Positions 1 through 8,481 of a stretch of DNA of 38,426 bases are shown in pieces. Under the pieces are notes generated by a model. That model was not told the DNA's origin. It made no database searches and saw only the letters and a program-made list of their open reading frames with translations. Source of the stretch: Clostridia bacterium (GTDB taxonomy: Bacteria > Bacillota > Clostridia > UBA1212). Position numbers and translations under genes: made by a program. Within the stretch, counting starts at the first letter, position 1, and the number at the start of each line of letters is the position of its first letter. The DNA is taken from positions 1-38,426 of the forward strand of contig JAGDAX010000044.1 in assembly GCA_017848335.1 (NCBI GenBank), written 5' to 3'.

Positions 1-150
1 ATGCTGCGCGGTGGCCGGAGGCCGGGGATCTTCGGCAGCTGCTGAATAAAAAGGATTCCGCGTCTGCATCTTGAGACGCGAACGGTTCACGCGTCAGCGT
101 GCTCAGTGAGAGGCTCAATATGCTGCGCGGTGGCCGGAGGCGCCGGGCAC
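1..150. repeat. Noncoding edge with a 21-bp direct repeat and a hairpin
   Basis: No gene is visible here. A 21-bp sequence beginning ATGCTGCGCGG occurs identically at 1-21 and 120-140. Between the copies, CGCGTCT (59-65) and AGACGCG (74-80) form a perfect 7-bp hairpin. ACGCG (76-80) could instead pair with CGCGT further right, so two folds compete. Bases about 62-91 closely resemble 21450-21483, sharing GTCTGCAT and GAACGGTTCACGC. The segment lies downstream of the amidohydrolase stop codon. I see no T-tract terminator. Confidence 0.6.
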
Positions 151-954
151 TCAGCACTTTTCCCCCAACAATAAAGCCGCATTCCCGTAAAAGATCTTCC
201 TCTCTGCATCCTCCCCCAGGCCGAGGGATTTCACAAACCTGATCTCCTCAGCAGGCAGATGCCACGGGCAGTCGCTGCCGAACAGTATCCTGTCCGCGCC
301 GCGCAGCTTTACTATGGTTCCCGCATTGTCGGGCGTAATATTTCCGTACCCGAAGGAGGTGTCGAAATAGACGTTGTCGCCGAGGCCGTCGACGAGAAGC
401 CCTATGACGTCCTCAGTCAGCATGCTGCCGCCCCAGTGGGCCAGCACCACGTCAGTACCGGCAAGCATTTCCGCGGCCCTCTTAAGGCGATAAGGGGCCG
501 CGCGGTCCCTGTCCTCAAAGGAAATATCGCAGCCGGCGTGGAAAACGACAATGAAACGAAGCCTTGCCACGGTCTCGTAAAACCGCAGGAGCCGCGGGTC
601 GTCCGCGACGAAATCCTGAAAATACGGGTGCAGCTTGATGCCGGCGATCCCATTGGCGCGGAGCCTGCAGAGCTCCTCCTCGAAATTGTCGGAAAAAGGG
701 TGTACGGAGCCGAAGGAGATGACGTCGCCGCCGTTGATCGACGCCGCGAATGCGTTCACGTTGGACTGCCTTGCCGCGTCCACGGCAATGTTGTTGACTA
801 CAAATAAAGAAACCCCGGCCTCCTGCTCGCGCGCCCTGAGGGACGACAGAGTGCCGTCCGTGAAGGCTTTAACGCCTCCGGTCCTGCAGAGGCCCTCGAT
901 GGCCCTTGAGGCGAGCTTGTCGGGGTAGCAATGGGTGTGAAAATCTATAATCAT
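151..954 (-). CDS. Amidohydrolase-family (Amidohydro_2-type) metal-dependent hydrolase
   Basis: A TIM-barrel hydrolase of the amidohydrolase superfamily, 267 residues, about normal length for the compact Amidohydro_2/TatD-like group. Metal-site motifs appear in the expected order: N-terminal DFHTH (strand 1), GIKLHP mid-protein, VFHAG and AHWGG (later histidines), and GSDCPW near the end (strand-8 aspartate). No signal peptide or membrane segment, so cytosolic. The ATG at 954 overlaps the TGA of the upstream GH13 gene as ATGA, implying translational coupling; a TTG six bases further upstream is possible but less likely. It is the last gene of the glycogen operon. The substrate cannot be inferred; family members include decarboxylases and lactone or amide hydrolases. 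The family call is firm, the function open. Confidence 0.8.
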   Translation of the reverse strand: MIIDFHTHCYPDKLASRAIEGLCRTGGVKAFTDGTLSSLRAREQEAGVSLFVVNNIAVDAARQSNVNAFAASINGGDVISFGSVHPFSDNFEEELCRLRANGIAGIKLHPYFQDFVADDPRLLRFYETVARLRFIVVFHAGCDISFEDRDRAAPYRLKRAAEMLAGTDVVLAHWGGSMLTEDVIGLLVDGLGDNVYFDTSFGYGNITPDNAGTIVKLRGADRILFGSDCPWHLPAEEIRFVKSLGLGEDAERKIFYGNAALLLGEKC

Positions 955-3068
955 TCGCAAACTTCGTAAAGGGCAAAGCTGCCTTTCATTTCAAAGTCAA
1001 TGGCGCCGGAGCCGCCCACTGAGACGGTCTCAGGTGTGCCCGGGAATGACTTCACGAGCCTGAGGCTGCTTCCGGCAGGCAGGCTGCTTTTCAGGGAGAC
1101 GTTTGAGGACACCTCTCCGCTCCTTGAAACCACGGTCAGGAGTTGTTGACTGCCGAGTGTTCGCAGGAATGCAAATACGTCGCCCGACCGGGAGGCTCCC
1201 GAGTTGAAAGCTCCGGGAACGAACGTGATATCGCCCTCCACCAGGCAGTTATATTTACGGCGGATCGCGGCAAGCTCCGCGAAAAGCGTTATTGATTTCA
1301 GGTCCTCACGCCCCCAGGGGTACGTGCGTCTGTTGTCGGGATCCTCGCCGCCCTCAAGAAGAGTCTCGTCGCCGTAATAGACGAGCGGCACGCCGGGGAA
1401 GGTGAACATTACCGCGGCGTAGGCGTATACAAGCCTTGCTGCGGCGGCTCTCCTGCCCTCCGATGCGCCCATCATCTCGGTCATAAGTCTGGTGACGTCG
1501 TGGGAGCCGGTCATATTCGCGAGGGCATAGAAGTTTTCCGCAGGATAATTTTCCTTCATCGAAAGGAATCCGGCAGCGGCCCTGTCTGCGCTGATCTCGC
1601 CCTTAAAGTAGGACAAAAGAGTCTTGCGGAAGGGATAGTTGGTCACGGAGTGCAGCTCGGGCTCCGTGAAGTAGGAGCGCAGCTTGCCGTAGCTCCACTT
1701 GTTGGTGGCGTCCTCCCAGACCTCGCCGATCACCACGGGCGCGTATTTGACCTCGAGAGCCGTCTCGTCTGCGGCGGCTCTGAGAGCGCGGATAAATTCG
1801 TCCGGCAGCTCGTCGGCCACGTCAAGCCTGAAGCCGGAAGCGCCTTCGCGGAGATTTTTGCGCACCACGGAATCCTCCCCCGAGGCTATGAACTCCATAT
1901 ATCCGGGATCGGTCTCGTTGACGTTGGGCATCACCTTGACGCCCCACCAGCAGTCGTACACGTCGTCGCTCTCCTCCGAGAAGCGGTACCAGCTCCTGTA
2001 TTTGGAATCCCTGTTTCCGTAGGCGCCCCCGCCGTATTTGTGCTTCTTGTCAAAGTAAACGCTGTCGCTGCCGGTGTGGCTGAAAACGCCGTCAAGGATG
2101 AGCTTGATATTGCTGCGCTCGCACACGAATTTAAGCAGCGAAAACGCCGCGTCGCCGCCCAGAAGGCCGTCCACGTGCATATAGTCGGAGGTGTCGTAGC
2201 GGTGGTTGCTGACGGACTCGAAGATCGGATTCAGGTATATAACGTCCGCGCCAAGAGCCTCTATGTAGGGCAGCTTGCCGGAAATGCCGGAGAGGTTGCC
2301 GCCGTAGAAGTCCCAGCGGAGAATATTATTGTCGGCGTCCTTGATATACATGGGCAGGTCGTCCCAGGTTCCGTACATAAAGGAGTCCGGTTTATTGACG
2401 GTCATGGCGTCGATGCCTTTGGCAAACCTGTCAGGGAAGATCTGGTAGATGATGCTGTTCTTGAACCAGTCGGGCACCTTGAGGTCCTTGCGGTAGACGG
2501 TGATCTGGTAAGGAGGAACGTCCCCGCCCTCCGCCGTTTCGCCGACGCCGCCGGTGAGGTCTCTGTTGTTGCCGTAGGAATATACCGTGCCGCCGTTTTC
2601 AGAGCCGCCGAAGCTTCCGCCTGAGCCGCCGTTTTCAGAGCCGTCAGAGCCGCCGAAGCTTCCGCCTGAGCCGCCGTTTTCAGAGCCGTCAGAGCCGCCA
2701 AGGCTTCCGTCAAAGCCGCCCCCGTCGGCCACGTGCACCCTGAACGAATAAAAGATCACGCCCGGCCTCTCCGCCACGAAGTCTGCCTCATAGCGGCTGT
2801 AGATCCTCCTGCCGTAGTCCGTGTCCTTTTGGCACCTCGTCACGGGCGAAGCCGCAACCGTCCTCTCCGCAGCGACGCTCCCGCCGCCGGCAGGATCGTT
2901 CTCCGTGCCGTATATCCGCAGCTTGACGGACACGCCGGCAATGACCTTCGTCGATGCAAGGTCGTCCTCGTAGCAGTCAAGGAAGAGCCTGACCGCCGTA
3001 CCGTCCGGCACCGCCCCGAAGGGTATCCTGAAATATTCCGATCTCGAATCGTGATATAACGTCAGCAT
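951..3068 (-). CDS. Glycoside hydrolase family 13 alpha-amylase / neopullulanase-like
   Basis: Hydrolyses alpha-glucan or maltodextrin; probably intracellular because no signal peptide is seen. The 705-residue protein has an N-terminal beta domain (YHDSRSEYFRIPFG, about residues 5-110, the type found before clostridial GH13 domains), a Gly/Ser/Asn repeat linker, then a GH13 barrel starting at SIIYQIFPDRFAKG. All catalytic regions are present: DGVFSH (region I), GFRLDVADE with nucleophile Asp416, GEVW with acid/base Glu449, and GSHDV with Asp524. The S-H-D form of region IV resembles neopullulanase/cyclomaltodextrinase enzymes. It starts 15 bases after glgP and overlaps the amidohydrolase start by four bases. 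ATG 3068 was chosen over GTG 3077 because GGCGG is better spaced. It likely works with glgP on glycogen or its debranched products; exact specificity is uncertain. Confidence 0.88.
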   Translation of the reverse strand: MLTLYHDSRSEYFRIPFGAVPDGTAVRLFLDCYEDDLASTKVIAGVSVKLRIYGTENDPAGGGSVAAERTVAASPVTRCQKDTDYGRRIYSRYEADFVAERPGVIFYSFRVHVADGGGFDGSLGGSDGSENGGSGGSFGGSDGSENGGSGGSFGGSENGGTVYSYGNNRDLTGGVGETAEGGDVPPYQITVYRKDLKVPDWFKNSIIYQIFPDRFAKGIDAMTVNKPDSFMYGTWDDLPMYIKDADNNILRWDFYGGNLSGISGKLPYIEALGADVIYLNPIFESVSNHRYDTSDYMHVDGLLGGDAAFSLLKFVCERSNIKLILDGVFSHTGSDSVYFDKKHKYGGGAYGNRDSKYRSWYRFSEESDDVYDCWWGVKVMPNVNETDPGYMEFIASGEDSVVRKNLREGASGFRLDVADELPDEFIRALRAAADETALEVKYAPVVIGEVWEDATNKWSYGKLRSYFTEPELHSVTNYPFRKTLLSYFKGEISADRAAAGFLSMKENYPAENFYALANMTGSHDVTRLMTEMMGASEGRRAAAARLVYAYAAVMFTFPGVPLVYYGDETLLEGGEDPDNRRTYPWGREDLKSITLFAELAAIRRKYNCLVEGDITFVPGAFNSGASRSGDVFAFLRTLGSQQLLTVVSRSGEVSSNVSLKSSLPAGSSLRLVKSFPGTPETVSVGGSGAIDFEMKGSFALYEVCE
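2590..2726 (-). repeat. In-frame 45-bp repeat inside the GH13 gene
   Basis: About two full copies plus partial copies of a 45-bp unit encode the 15-residue block GGSDGSENGGSGGSF. The array joins the N-terminal beta domain to the catalytic barrel as a flexible, uncharged linker. Because the unit is a multiple of three, copy-number change would keep the frame. Confidence 0.8.
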
Positions 3069-3083
3069 CGCACGCACCGCCGC

Positions 3084-5507
3084 TTACTTGTGGTATTCAA
3101 CGTTCCAGATTTCACGGGCATAATTTATGATCGTGTTGTCGCTGGAGAACCTTCCGGACGCGGCAATATTCACCGCAGCCATTCTGCCCCAGTTCTGTCT
3201 GTCTCTGTAAAGCCTGTCGGCGCGCACCTGGGCGCTGACGTAGGAATCAAAATCCTTCAGCGCAAAGAACGGGTCGTTGTCGCTCAGAAGGTGGTTTACG
3301 ATCATATCAAACTCGCCCGGGCACAGTCCCATACCGCCGGAGATCTGCCCGATGATCCTCGGTATGCGCGGGTCGCTTGCCGCCACCTCTCTCGAGCTGT
3401 ATCCGCCGTTTGCCTGATAATTCATGACCTCCTCGGAGCTAAGTCCGAACACGATAATATTGTCGTCGCCCACCGCCTCGTGGATTTCCACGTTGGCGCC
3501 GTCCATGGTGGCCATAGTGACGGCTCCGTTCATCATAAATTTCATGTTGCCCGTGCCTGAAGCCTCCTTGGACGCGGTGGATATCTGCTCGGAAATGTCA
3601 CCCGCCGGGATCATTATCTCCGCGAGGCTCACACCGTAATTCGGCATGAACACCACCCTCAGCTTATCCTTCGTCCGCGGGTCGTTGTTTACCCTCTCCG
3701 CGACTGTATTGATGAGCTTTATGGTATTCTTGGCGAGAATATATCCCGGGAATGCCTTCGCGCCGAAAATGAACGTTCTGGGCGCCATATCGTACCCCGG
3801 ATCGTCGCAGAGCCTGTTGTAAAGGTCCAGAATGTTGAGCACGTTGAGAAGCTGCCTCTTGTACATATGGAGCCTCTTCACCTGGATATCGAAGATCGAA
3901 TCCGGGTCGACAGCCAGTCCGTAGCTTCGCAGAATGTACCCGCTGAGACGCTCCTTGTTGGCGCGCTTGATCTCCATCGTCCTGTCCACAAAGGCGCTGT
4001 CCCCGGTGTAAGGCATAAGCTCCGAAAGCAGATTGGGATCCCTTCTCCAGCGGTCTCCGATCGTCTCGTCAATGAGCGCCGCAAGGGACGGGTTCGCCTC
4101 GATAAGCCACCTTCTGTGGGTAATGCCGTTGGTTTTATTGTTGAATCTGCCCGGGAAGAACTCGTTGAAGTCCGCCAGCTCCCTGTGCTTGAGAATATCC
4201 GTGTGAAGAGCCGCCACGCCGTTGACGCTGTGGCTTCCCACGATCGCGAGGTGCGCCATCTTGACGATATCGTCCTGTATGATGGACATGCCGCGAAGCT
4301 TGCCCCAGTCGCCGTTGTACCTGGCAGAGACCGCCACGCAGAATCTGCGGTTGATCTCCTCGATGATCATATAAATGCGCGGGAGAAGCGACTTGAACAT
4401 AGGCACGCTCCACTTCTCGAGAGCCTCCGCGAGAATCGTATGGTTGGTGTAAGCCAGCGTCCTCACCGTAACGTCGAACGCGTCGTCCCACTCGAAATTC
4501 TCCTCGTCCACGAGAATGCGCATAAGCTCAGCCACCGCCAGCGCCGGGTGCGTGTCGTTAATGTGAATCGCCGCGGCATTGTAAAGCCTCGACAGCGGTA
4601 TTCCCATTTTTTTGACGTTGTTGATAATGGTCCTTATACCGGCCGCCGTGAAGAAATATTCCTGCTTGAGCCTCAGGAGTCTGCCTCTTTCGGTGGAATC
4701 GTCGGGATATAGAACGCTGGTGATGGCGTTGATGGCATACTGCCCGGCCGAAGCCTTCTCGAAGTCGCCTCTGCTGAAGGTGGAAAAATCAAACCCCTCG
4801 CCTCCCGTCTCGGCGCTCCAGAGCCGCAGCGTGTTGACGACGCCGTTTTCGTATCCGGGAACCGGCATATCGTAAGGCACCGCGAGAATGGGCTCGTAAT
4901 TCTCGTGGGAGCAGCGAAGCTTGCCGCTCTCGTCAAGATACATCCTGCAGTCGCCGCCGAATTTAATGATGCAAGCCAGGTCGTCGCGCCTTGATTCCCA
5001 CACGTTCTGGATCTTGAGCCAATTGTCGGGCGTCTCGATCTGCGCGCCGTGTACGATCTCCTGCTTGAAAAGGCCGTATCTGTACCGGATGCCGATACCC
5101 ATGCCGGAGATGCCGAGGGAGGCCATCGAGTCCATGAAGCACGCGGCAAGCCTTCCCAGACCGCCGTTGCCGAGGCCCGCGTCAGGCTCCACCTCCTCCA
5201 GCGAGGAAAGCTTTATGCCCAGCTCCTCGAGGCCTTCAGCCACCGTGCCGCGGATCCCGAGATTGATCATTGCGGAATCCATGAGCCTCCCGATAAGGTA
5301 CTCCATGGAAAAATAGTATACCGTTTTCTTCTTTTGCTCAAAGCTGCGCGTCTCGGTGCCGTACCAGTCTCTTGCCATATATTCCTTGAGAAGCGTGCCC
5401 AGGGCGATGTACCTTTCGGTGTCCGTGCTTTCCTTGATACCGATGCGGTAAAGCCTCAGCAGGCTCTCTTCGTAATCTTTTTTGAAGGTTTCTTTGTCAA
5501 GTCTCAT
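3084..5507 (-). CDS. glgP: Glycogen/maltodextrin phosphorylase (GT35)
   Basis: Cleaves alpha-1,4-glucan with phosphate to release glucose-1-phosphate, in the cytosol and with pyridoxal phosphate. The 807 residues match the usual family length. Visible signatures: N-terminal EYLIGR, GNGGLGRLAACF, the NDTHPALAVAELMR segment, GITHRRWL, KRLHMYKRQLLN, and the PLP site EASGTGNMKFMMNG with Lys656. The open frame extends to 5645, but ATG 5507 is chosen because AAAGGA lies about seven bases upstream, the protein then starts like other GlgP proteins (MRLDKETFKKDY), and the extra 46 codons are low-complexity Lys/Thr/Gln. It lies third-from-last in the glg operon, after a 244-base gap from glgA that holds a palindrome and an AC-rich repeat leader. 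Confidence 0.95.
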   Translation of the reverse strand: MRLDKETFKKDYEESLLRLYRIGIKESTDTERYIALGTLLKEYMARDWYGTETRSFEQKKKTVYYFSMEYLIGRLMDSAMINLGIRGTVAEGLEELGIKLSSLEEVEPDAGLGNGGLGRLAACFMDSMASLGISGMGIGIRYRYGLFKQEIVHGAQIETPDNWLKIQNVWESRRDDLACIIKFGGDCRMYLDESGKLRCSHENYEPILAVPYDMPVPGYENGVVNTLRLWSAETGGEGFDFSTFSRGDFEKASAGQYAINAITSVLYPDDSTERGRLLRLKQEYFFTAAGIRTIINNVKKMGIPLSRLYNAAAIHINDTHPALAVAELMRILVDEENFEWDDAFDVTVRTLAYTNHTILAEALEKWSVPMFKSLLPRIYMIIEEINRRFCVAVSARYNGDWGKLRGMSIIQDDIVKMAHLAIVGSHSVNGVAALHTDILKHRELADFNEFFPGRFNNKTNGITHRRWLIEANPSLAALIDETIGDRWRRDPNLLSELMPYTGDSAFVDRTMEIKRANKERLSGYILRSYGLAVDPDSIFDIQVKRLHMYKRQLLNVLNILDLYNRLCDDPGYDMAPRTFIFGAKAFPGYILAKNTIKLINTVAERVNNDPRTKDKLRVVFMPNYGVSLAEIMIPAGDISEQISTASKEASGTGNMKFMMNGAVTMATMDGANVEIHEAVGDDNIIVFGLSSEEVMNYQANGGYSSREVAASDPRIPRIIGQISGGMGLCPGEFDMIVNHLLSDNDPFFALKDFDSYVSAQVRADRLYRDRQNWGRMAAVNIAASGRFSSDNTIINYAREIWNVEYHK

Positions 5508-5513
5508 AGTTTG

Positions 5514-5582
5514 TCCTTTGGTTTGTCCTATTTTCTTTTGGTTTGTCTTTTGATTTGTCTTTTTGGTTGTCTTTTTGGTTTG
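5514..5582 (-). repeat. About 12-bp A/C-rich repeat in the glgP leader
   Basis: On the transcribed strand the leader just before glgP is made of variants of AAAAGACAAACC with a period of about 12 bases, ending in the AAAGGA ribosome site. A second pair, CCACGCAATAC, repeats just upstream (about 5586-5620). The stretch should be unstructured RNA. No function can be assigned. Confidence 0.55.
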
Positions 5583-5652
5583 ACAGGGTATTGCGTGGTT
5601 TTCAGAGTATTGCGTGGTTTGACAGGTCACGTCATGACAGACCATAAAGCGA

Positions 5653-5727
5653 GGCTGTCCGCCCCGGAGCTAAAGAACCCTCTGCTTTAAAAAAAGCACT
5701 CTCCGGGCAATAAATTCGCGGACAGCC
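5653..5727. other. Nested 75-bp palindromic element between glgA and glgP
   Basis: Three nested inverted repeats share one centre. The outer stem is GGCTGTCCGC (5653-5662) with GCGGACAGCC (5718-5727), ten perfect pairs. The middle stem is CCCGGAG (5663-5669) with CTCCGGG (5701-5707). The core is TGCTTT-AAAA-AAAGCA (5683-5698). It begins about 25 bases after the glgA stop codon on the minus strand. No T-tract follows the outer stem, so it is not a standard terminator. It could be an mRNA processing or stability structure, or a MITE-like or REP-like element with GGCTGTCC ends. Confidence 0.65.
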
Positions 5728-5751
5728 GCAAAATCTTACTGAAAATCAGAA

Positions 5752-7191
5752 TTATTTCTCACAAATATCGTTGTAAAGCGCGACGTATTTGTCAGCTCCG
5801 GTCTCCCAGGTATTGTCGGTGTCCAGGCCGGCCTTTATGATGCCGTTGAAGGCAGGCTTGTTCTTGTACACGTCCACCGCGTTTCTGATGATGTCCAGCA
5901 TCTCGTGGGCGTTGTAATTGCTGAAGGAAAAGCCGTTCCCCTCGCCCGTGTATTTATTGTACGGCAGCACCGTATCCTTGAGACCGCCGGTCTCTCTCAC
6001 CAGCGGCACCGTTCCGTATCTCATGGCGATCATCTGGCTGATGCCGCAGGGCTCAAACTGCGAAGGCATGAGAAGGATATCCGCGCCGGCATATATCAGC
6101 GAAGCGAGGCTGTCGTCAAAGCCTATCTTGACGCCCACCTTGCCGGGGTAAGCCGAGGCGTAATATTCAAAGAAATCCTGGTAGTCCGTGTCGCCGCTTC
6201 CGAGAAGCACAAACTGCGCGTCCGTGTCCAGTATCTGCTCCATTACGCAGGTTATAAGGTCAATGCCCTTCTGCCTTGTGAGCCTTGAAACCACTGCCAG
6301 GACGGGCTTGTCGGCTTCCTCCGGGAGACCCATCGTCCGCTGAAGCTCGGCCTTGTTGGCGGCCTTCCCGGCGGCGTAGGAATTCCTGTCGTAATTGAGG
6401 ACCAGGTTCTTGTCGGTGGCGGGATCGTACCTCTCAAAATCTATGCCGTTGACGATGCCGCAGAGCTTAAAGGACTTCTCCCTGAGAAGGCCGTCCAGCC
6501 CTTCGCCCGCCAGGTCGCCCTTGATCTCATCTGCGTACGTCTCGCTGACCGTGGTGATCCTGTCCGCGTAAACAATGCCCGCCTTCATAAAGGAAATGCA
6601 GTCCATAAATTTGAGCTTCTCCTCGGTGAAGTAGCCCATGTTGAGGCCCAGCAGCTCCTCAAGCACCGCCGGCGAATAGATGCCCTGATATTTGAGGTTG
6701 TGGATCGTGAATACCACGTGGGCGTTTGCGAACTCAGGCGAGCTGTAATATACGTCGCGGAGATACACAGGGATCATTCCCGTGTGCCAGTCGTTGCAGT
6801 GTATGATATCGGGCTCGAAGCTGTCCATGTGCTTCACGGACTCCATGACCGCCCTGTCAAAGAAGGCGAACCGCTCGCCGTCGTCAAAGTAGCCGTAGCA
6901 CCCGGGCCGCTTGAAATAGTACTCATTGTCGATGAAATAGAACGGTATACCGTCATAGTTGAGATATTCAAGGCCGCAATACTGGTTTCTCCAGCCCACC
7001 GAGACGCCGAAGCTTGAAAGCTGGCTCATCTTGTTGGCAAAATCCGCGTCAATATCACCGTACTTGGGCATTATGACGCGCACGTCAATACCTTTTTTGT
7101 GAAGCGCTTTAGGGAGGGCAAAAGCCACGTCCGCAAGTCCGCCGGTTTTGGCGAAGGGCTCCGCTTCAGCTGTAACAAATAAAACTTTCAT
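5752..7191 (-). CDS. glgA: Glycogen synthase (ADP-glucose type, GT5)
   Basis: Transfers glucose from ADP-glucose to the growing alpha-1,4 chain, in the cytosol. At 479 residues it matches bacterial GlgA. The N-terminal glycine loop KTGGLADV (residues 15-22) binds ADP-glucose; HCNDWHTG, FTIHNLKYQG, the VSRLTRQKG segment opening the second Rossmann domain, and the PSQFEPCG-type signature with RETGGLKDT near the C-terminus are all intact. ATG 7191 (MKVLFVTAEAEPF) is preferred over ATG 7203 because GGAG sits seven bases before it and family members start this way. It follows glgD by 148 bases and precedes glgP. Confidence 0.96.
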   Translation of the reverse strand: MKVLFVTAEAEPFAKTGGLADVAFALPKALHKKGIDVRVIMPKYGDIDADFANKMSQLSSFGVSVGWRNQYCGLEYLNYDGIPFYFIDNEYYFKRPGCYGYFDDGERFAFFDRAVMESVKHMDSFEPDIIHCNDWHTGMIPVYLRDVYYSSPEFANAHVVFTIHNLKYQGIYSPAVLEELLGLNMGYFTEEKLKFMDCISFMKAGIVYADRITTVSETYADEIKGDLAGEGLDGLLREKSFKLCGIVNGIDFERYDPATDKNLVLNYDRNSYAAGKAANKAELQRTMGLPEEADKPVLAVVSRLTRQKGIDLITCVMEQILDTDAQFVLLGSGDTDYQDFFEYYASAYPGKVGVKIGFDDSLASLIYAGADILLMPSQFEPCGISQMIAMRYGTVPLVRETGGLKDTVLPYNKYTGEGNGFSFSNYNAHEMLDIIRNAVDVYKNKPAFNGIIKAGLDTDNTWETGADKYVALYNDICEK

Positions 7192-7339
7192 AAATTGCTC
7201 CATCCGGCATCAGTCCCCGCGGGGCTTTCAGCCTTTAAATAAATATGTTGTCTGCGTGATGACACGGCAAACGCTTATCCGCGTTTCCGGTTTTCCGCTT
7301 ATCCTCTTATCCTCTTGACGGCAATAACCGCGTTCCCGC

Positions 7340-8458
7340 TCACGGCAGGTAGACGTTCCTCTTTTCCACGATGGTCGGGAAATACTCATTCCCCTTGAAC
7401 TCCGCGTTTTCGGAGATCACGACGTTCTTGTCAATAATCGCCCCCGAAAGCTTCGCGCCGCTCCTTATCTGCACGTTCTGGAGAATGATGCTGTCCTCGA
7501 CCAGGGCGTCCTCCTCCACCACCACGAACCGTCCGATAATACTGTTGCGCACGGTGCCCTTGATGATGCTGCCGTCCGCCACCAGCGAATTTGAAACGCG
7601 GCAGCCTTTAACGTAGATCGTAGGCGGCTCGTCCTTGATCTTGGTGTACACGGGCCTCTTGGATCTGAAAAGCTCGGAGGACACGTCCATGCGCAGCATA
7701 TCCATATTTGCCTTGAAATAGCCGGATTTACTGTTTATGCACGCCACGTAGCCGTCGAACCGGTAGGCATTGAAATTAAGGACGTTCAGCTTTGAAAGCA
7801 GCAGCGAATAGAGGTCGCTGAAATGCCTGCTCCTGGCGTTCTCCTGTATAAGGCTTATGAGGAGGCTCTTCTTGAGAATGAAGACCTCCATGCAGATAGA
7901 GGCATTGGGGATGTAGCCGATGTTTTTGCCCACACCCGTGACGTTGTGGTGCACCTCGTCCACCTCGAGCGTGAAGCAGTTGAGGAACTCCCTGTCCGCG
8001 TTCTCCACCTCCGTGTATACAGCCGTGACGTCAGCGCCGGAATCCTCGTGGGATCTGATGACGTCGCGTATGTCCATATTGCAGATCATATACGAGGACG
8101 TGAGAATGACGTTCTCGCTCTGGCTGCGGAAAAGATATTCCATATTGCTCTGGAGCGCCCTTGACTCGAAGTTCGCGATGTCGATCAGGCGGTGGTTGAA
8201 CAGGAACAGACCGTCGTTTTTGCGGTTGAGATCCCAGGGCTTGCCGTCGCCCACGTGATCCACCAGCGACCTTGAGTTGGTGTCCGCGAATATGCCTACG
8301 TTGGTAACGCCTGCGTTTACCACGTTGGAGAGCATAAAATCGATCACCCTGAAGCGGCTCCCTATCGGGACGGATGCCAGCGACCTTTTGGCAGTGAGGG
8401 CCTTGATGTCGCTCTCGTCCTCGGCAAGATTAAAAATTGCCATGTACTCTTTGCTCAT
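7340..8458 (-). CDS. glgD: Glucose-1-phosphate adenylyltransferase regulatory subunit
   Basis: Partner subunit of GlgC in Bacillota ADP-glucose pyrophosphorylase. It resembles GlgC along its 372 residues (SRFRVIDFMLSN, GKPWDLNRKNDGL, then a left-handed beta-helix tail with VADGSIIKG and hexapeptide-like repeats), but the N-terminal nucleotide loop GGxGxRL is replaced by FNLAEDESDIKAL. That loss is characteristic of GlgD, known in this family to act as a poor catalyst that modulates GlgC. An AGGAGG site lies about nine bases before the ATG. It begins 24 bases after glgC, so the two are surely co-transcribed. Confidence 0.95.
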   Translation of the reverse strand: MSKEYMAIFNLAEDESDIKALTAKRSLASVPIGSRFRVIDFMLSNVVNAGVTNVGIFADTNSRSLVDHVGDGKPWDLNRKNDGLFLFNHRLIDIANFESRALQSNMEYLFRSQSENVILTSSYMICNMDIRDVIRSHEDSGADVTAVYTEVENADREFLNCFTLEVDEVHHNVTGVGKNIGYIPNASICMEVFILKKSLLISLIQENARSRHFSDLYSLLLSKLNVLNFNAYRFDGYVACINSKSGYFKANMDMLRMDVSSELFRSKRPVYTKIKDEPPTIYVKGCRVSNSLVADGSIIKGTVRNSIIGRFVVVEEDALVEDSIILQNVQIRSGAKLSGAIIDKNVVISENAEFKGNEYFPTIVEKRNVYLP

Positions 8459-8481
8459 TTAAAACGCCTCCTCTCCGCCTG

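Noticed and set aside
1500-2624. Plus-strand frame of 374 codons opposite the GH13 gene
   Set aside because: It is the mirror of a gene with all GH13 motifs; long antisense frames are common in GC-rich DNA, and its product looks like no family.
7215-7224. Palindrome CCCCGCGGGG upstream of glgA as an operator or terminator
   Set aside because: It is only ten bases with no room for a loop and no T-tract; such GC words are expected by chance in this composition.
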